From Candidatus Coatesiibacteriota bacterium (GTDB lineage Bacteria > RBG-13-66-14): 8,208 nt of DNA. The translations under genes were made by a program, and so were the position numbers. The DNA is taken from positions 1-8,208 of the forward strand of contig WJMB01000110.1 of the NCBI GenBank assembly GCA_014728185.1, in the 5' to 3' direction. This document shows positions 6,823-8,208 of this stretch, in pieces; the first letter of the stretch is position 1, and every line of letters starts with the position of its first letter. The notes beneath the pieces are model-generated. The model searched no databases and was not told where the DNA came from. It was given only the letters and a program-made list of their open reading frames with translations.

Positions 6823-7374
6823 ATGGAACACTCCGTTGAAAGCCTTTTCGAGTTGAGCGGCATACGCCTGGAGCGGTCCCGGGGCCTGGGCGGACCCTTT
6901 GTGCGCCGCCGAAGGACGACGGTGTTCAACGGTTTCAATCTCCGACTGCCCCGGCGCGGGCTGTGGTTAATCACGGGGCCCGCGGGGGCGGGCAAGAGCA
7001 GTCTGCTGCTTTTACTGGGCGGTCGCCTTCGTCCGACGCGGGGGCGCCTGCTCGTCGACGGCCGGGATTACTGGCGGCTCTCGCGTCGTCGCCGCCGCCG
7101 GGCCATCGAAGGCACGGCCTACCTGGGCCAGGACCGCCGGGTCTGGAGCCTGGAGGGGGAAGCGTCACTGCAGGAGGCGCTGGTAAGGCGGGTTGAGGCG
7201 GGCCGTCGGGCGTTGCTACTCGATGATCCTCTGGCTGGATTGGGGCCGACGGCGTCCGGCAACCTGCGTTCCGAGCTGCTCGAACTCGCCGCCGAGCGTT
7301 TGGTCGTCGTCGCCGATCCGGGTCGGGGGGTGTTGGAGGAGGCGGCTGAGGGCACCATCGGGCTGAATCCCTGA
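6823..7374 (+). CDS. Shortened ABC-type ATPase lacking the helical domain and signature motif
   Basis: A 183-residue protein with clear but incomplete ABC ATPase features. The core domain starts near residue 35 (VFNGFNLRLPRRGLWLITG). Walker A is GPAGAGKSS (52-60), a Q-loop-like LGQD has Gln103, Walker B is ALLLDDP (130-136) and a D-loop-like LAGLGP follows. Between Gln103 and Asp135 there are only 32 residues, against about 76 in E. coli MalK, and no LSGGQ-type signature. The position of the catalytic Glu after Walker B is Asp135, and the switch histidine region reads VVVADPG without His. Two Arg-rich patches (28-31, 88-93) are unusual. ATP binding is plausible, but normal dimeric hydrolysis looks doubtful. 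The ATG is preferred over TTG 6805 because GGGGAG (6807-6812) lies upstream; an in-frame TGA is at 6787-6789. The gene is GC-rich like the chromosomal genes but sits alone between repeat-rich intervals with no permease partner. It could be a decayed gene or a specialised ATPase. Confidence 0.75.
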   Translation: MEHSVESLFELSGIRLERSRGLGGPFVRRRRTTVFNGFNLRLPRRGLWLITGPAGAGKSSLLLLLGGRLRPTRGRLLVDGRDYWRLSRRRRRRAIEGTAYLGQDRRVWSLEGEASLQEALVRRVEAGRRALLLDDPLAGLGPTASGNLRSELLELAAERLVVVADPGRGVLEEAAEGTIGLNP

Positions 7375-7400
7375 GCCGCTTTGATAACGCTTTATAGCAA

Positions 7401-7423
7401 AGGATCACAAGCACTTATAGACC
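7401..7423 (+). repeat. Degenerate repeat core M
   Basis: AGGATC (7401-7406), 11 bases, TAGACC (7418-7423) resembles the core with three changed bases and an 11-base spacer. The following CAC after GGATC and CAT after GACC also match copy H (GGGATCAC, GGACCAT). It begins 27 bases after the ATPase stop codon. On its own it would not be significant. Confidence 0.35.
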
Positions 7424-7508
7424 ATTCATCCCTTAGTCGATACCCACCTCACAAATCATCGACACGGCCCCGAGAGGTTGTCAAGGGGAAGTGTTTTTAT
7501 TGTTAAGA

Positions 7509-7532
7509 GGGATCATCGCAAGATACTGGATC
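7509..7532 (+). repeat. Degenerate repeat core J
   Basis: GGGATC (7509-7514), 12 bases, TGGATC (7527-7532): the first half is exact and the spacing exact, with a changed second half. The inner segment at 7511-7526 matches 13 of 16 bases with the distal part of copy C (7781-7796), suggesting a rearranged relative. Confidence 0.3.
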
Positions 7533-7685
7533 AGCATTTGTACCGTGGAGAGCTGCATCGAGAGTGGGACCTTGATAAACGCCCGGCGGAAGTCGTCAAC
7601 TCGTGGAGCTGACTAACTGTTATAGATACTAACTAAGCAATAGCCTGATGTTAGCATGCCGCTTACTATCTGTGCTAAAATCTTT

Positions 7686-7708
7686 GAGTGGGACCTACAA
7701 TCTCCAGC
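7686..7708 (+). repeat. Short dispersed repeat K1
   Basis: A 23-base stretch beginning GAGTGGGACCT and ending CTCCAGC. It matches 8016-8040 at 21 bases with two single-base gaps, same orientation. It lies 15 bp before copy C. Confidence 0.55.
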
Positions 7709-7723
7709 CTCGTAAAACAATAA

Positions 7724-7803
7724 GGGATCGTATACCCTCTTCGGACCTGATCGTGATTCTATCATGTTGATAATAGAGGTGATGATCTGAAGATACCTGT
7801 CAC
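7724..7803 (+). repeat. Repeat family copy C (80-bp extended unit)
   Basis: GGGATC (7724-7729), 12 bases, CGGACC (7742-7747), then a 36-base block (7748-7783) matching copy B at 34 positions, then a variable arm and the terminal CTGTCAC. Overall 63 of 80 bases match B and 55 of 80 match A, with no gaps. ATCT-GA-AGAT in the variable arm (7785-7794) can form a small hairpin close to where B and A also have one of different sequence. Confidence 0.85.
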
Positions 7804-7828
7804 AAAACAAGCCTTTCTAAAATTGCAA

Positions 7829-7852
7829 GGGATTATCACCTGAAACTGAACC
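7829..7852 (+). repeat. Degenerate repeat core N
   Basis: GGGATT (7829-7834), 12 bases, TGAACC (7847-7852), with three core changes and the standard spacing. It is preceded directly by AATTGCAA as copy H is, and shares GGGATTATCAC with the inverted copy G, so it is very likely a true relative. Confidence 0.5.
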
Positions 7853-7937
7853 TACGTCGAAATCTAAGAAACAGCGGCATTTAGAAAGGAGGTGCCGACA
7901 ACTACCACCCGAAGGCCTTCAGCTCGACGGGCCAAAG

Positions 7938-7981
7938 ATGTTTTCATATCAGCTAAACTAGCTATTTGAAAACATTTAGCT
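7938..7981. repeat. Nested inverted repeat with an alternative pairing
   Basis: ATGTTTTCA (7938-7946) pairs perfectly with TGAAAACAT (7967-7975), and inside it AGCTA (7951-7955) pairs with TAGCT (7959-7963), giving 14 pairs with a small internal loop. AGCTAAA (7951-7957) can instead pair with TTTAGCT (7975-7981), which excludes the inner stem. No gene flanks it closely. It could be an RNA hairpin, a protein-binding palindrome or a mobile-element end. Confidence 0.6.
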
Positions 7982-8001
7982 TCCAGATGACTGGTAAGCC
8001 C

Positions 8002-8026
8002 GGGATGCAAACAAGGAGTCGGGACC
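8002..8026 (+). repeat. Degenerate repeat core O
   Basis: GGGATG (8002-8007), 12 bases, then CGGGACC (8020-8026): the core with one substitution and one inserted G. Its right half runs into short repeat K2. Confidence 0.4.
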
Positions 8027-8040
8027 TCCAGTCTCTCAGC
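8016..8040 (+). repeat. Short dispersed repeat K2
   Basis: Begins GAGTCGGGACCT and ends CTCTCAGC; second copy of K1, 21 bases identical with two single-base gaps. Confidence 0.55.
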
Positions 8041-8062
8041 ATCCTCTTGGCATCTTCTTGGC
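8041..8062 (+). repeat. Tandem duplication of 11 bp
   Basis: ATCCTCTTGGC (8041-8051) is followed directly by ATCTTCTTGGC (8052-8062), 10 of 11 identical, suggesting recent slippage. Confidence 0.6.
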
Positions 8063-8065
8063 AGC

Positions 8066-8102
8066 GCCCGCTTCGGGCAAGCCTGGTTTTTTGCCACCAG
8101 GC
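8066..8102. repeat. Two adjacent GC-rich hairpins
   Basis: GCCCG-CTT-CGGGC (8066-8078) and GCCTGGT (8081-8087) with ACCAGGC (8096-8102), loop of eight bases containing a T-run. The T-run is inside the loop and not after the stem, so it is not a standard intrinsic terminator on either strand. A structured transcript is possible. Confidence 0.5.
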
Positions 8103-8114
8103 AAGGCACGGGCA
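8100..8114 (+). repeat. GC-rich short repeat L2
   Basis: GGCAAGGCACGGGCA, 13 of 15 identical to L1 at 5947-5961. It overlaps the end of the preceding hairpin. Confidence 0.4.
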
Positions 8115-8169
8115 GTGACGGCTTGCGCAGGTATAAAGCACATGATAACAAGCTATTAGCGATATATGC

Positions 8170-8208
8170 CTGTTTAGGAACGTGTGATAATCCCAAAGGT
8201 AGTAAGGG
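8170..8208 (-). repeat. Partial inverted repeat copy G at the right edge
   Basis: On the minus strand CCCTTACTACCTTTGGGAT (8190-8208) matches the left flank of copy A at 18 of 19 bases and goes on as GGGATTATCAC, as in copy N. The CGGACC half is not recognisable. The flank match runs to the last base of the window, so the similarity may extend beyond it. Confidence 0.6.

Larger units (their letters stand above)
7375..8208. other. Gene-free interval with further repeats, continuing past the window edge
   Basis: 834 bases without a convincing gene. The longest open frame (7864-8196, minus strand, 110 codons) has no recognisable domain or plausible start context, and it runs across several repeats and hairpins. 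The interval carries one 80-bp repeat unit (copy C), several degenerate cores, a long nested inverted repeat and a tandem duplication, all listed separately. Confidence 0.65.

Noticed and set aside
5584..7803. Integron attC sites
   Set aside because: The units lack the RYYYAAC/GTTRRRY ends and do not separate gene cassettes.
7864..8196. Minus-strand open frame of 110 codons
   Set aside because: No recognisable domain or convincing start context, and it spans a strong inverted repeat, a tandem duplication and hairpins.
5461..8208. CRISPR array
   Set aside because: The repeats are dispersed, on both strands, unevenly spaced and divergent, and no cas gene is present.

Overview
The window comes from a GC-rich bacterium whose lineage I cannot name. 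Positions 1-5110 are densely coded, very GC-rich DNA: 50 of the 60 bases at 3481-3540 are G or C. A secreted beta-rich protein with a signal peptide and an MscS-type channel with an N-terminal signal peptide both fit a diderm bacterium, possibly from an uncultivated phylum, but that is inference. The sequence around 5500-6700 and 7380-8208 is much poorer in GC (22 of 60 bases at 5521-5580) and has no convincing gene except one short ABC-type ATPase.

Layout. (1) 1-1844, minus strand: a mechanosensitive MscS-type channel fused to a C-terminal cyclic-nucleotide-binding domain, running off the left edge, with a good promoter at 1931-1959. (2) 2038-2679, plus strand: a small secreted protein, divergent from the channel gene. 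(3) 2778-5107, minus strand: a two-gene operon, an EamA/DMT-type transporter followed by a B12-binding-type radical SAM protein, coupled by a 4-base GTGA overlap. It converges on the secreted-protein gene, with an inverted repeat between them. (4) 5108-6822: a long gene-free stretch. (5) 6823-7374, plus strand: a shortened ABC ATPase that lacks the helical domain, the LSGGQ signature and the switch histidine. (6) 7375-8208: gene-free again, continuing past the right edge.

The most interesting content is in (4) and (6). Both sides of the ATPase gene carry members of one dispersed repeat family, on both strands, with the core GG(G/C)ATC-N12-CGGACC. I find six exact cores and several degenerate ones. 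Three copies (5584-5663, 6396-6475, 7724-7803) align without gaps over 80 bp and end in the same GTCAC. Pairs of copies also share flanking sequence. The differences between the best pair fall on all three codon positions and are almost never silent, so conservation is at DNA or RNA level and not protein level. Other repeats, tandem duplications and strong hairpins lie in the same interval. I read it as an accessory region built from, or colonised by, a non-coding repeat family of unknown kind. I cannot say whether it is a miniature mobile element, a recombination-site array, a structured RNA family or the remains of an older element.

The genes do not form one obvious pathway. The channel, the secreted protein and the transporter/radical SAM pair look like ordinary chromosomal neighbours, and the isolated ATPase has no visible membrane partner.
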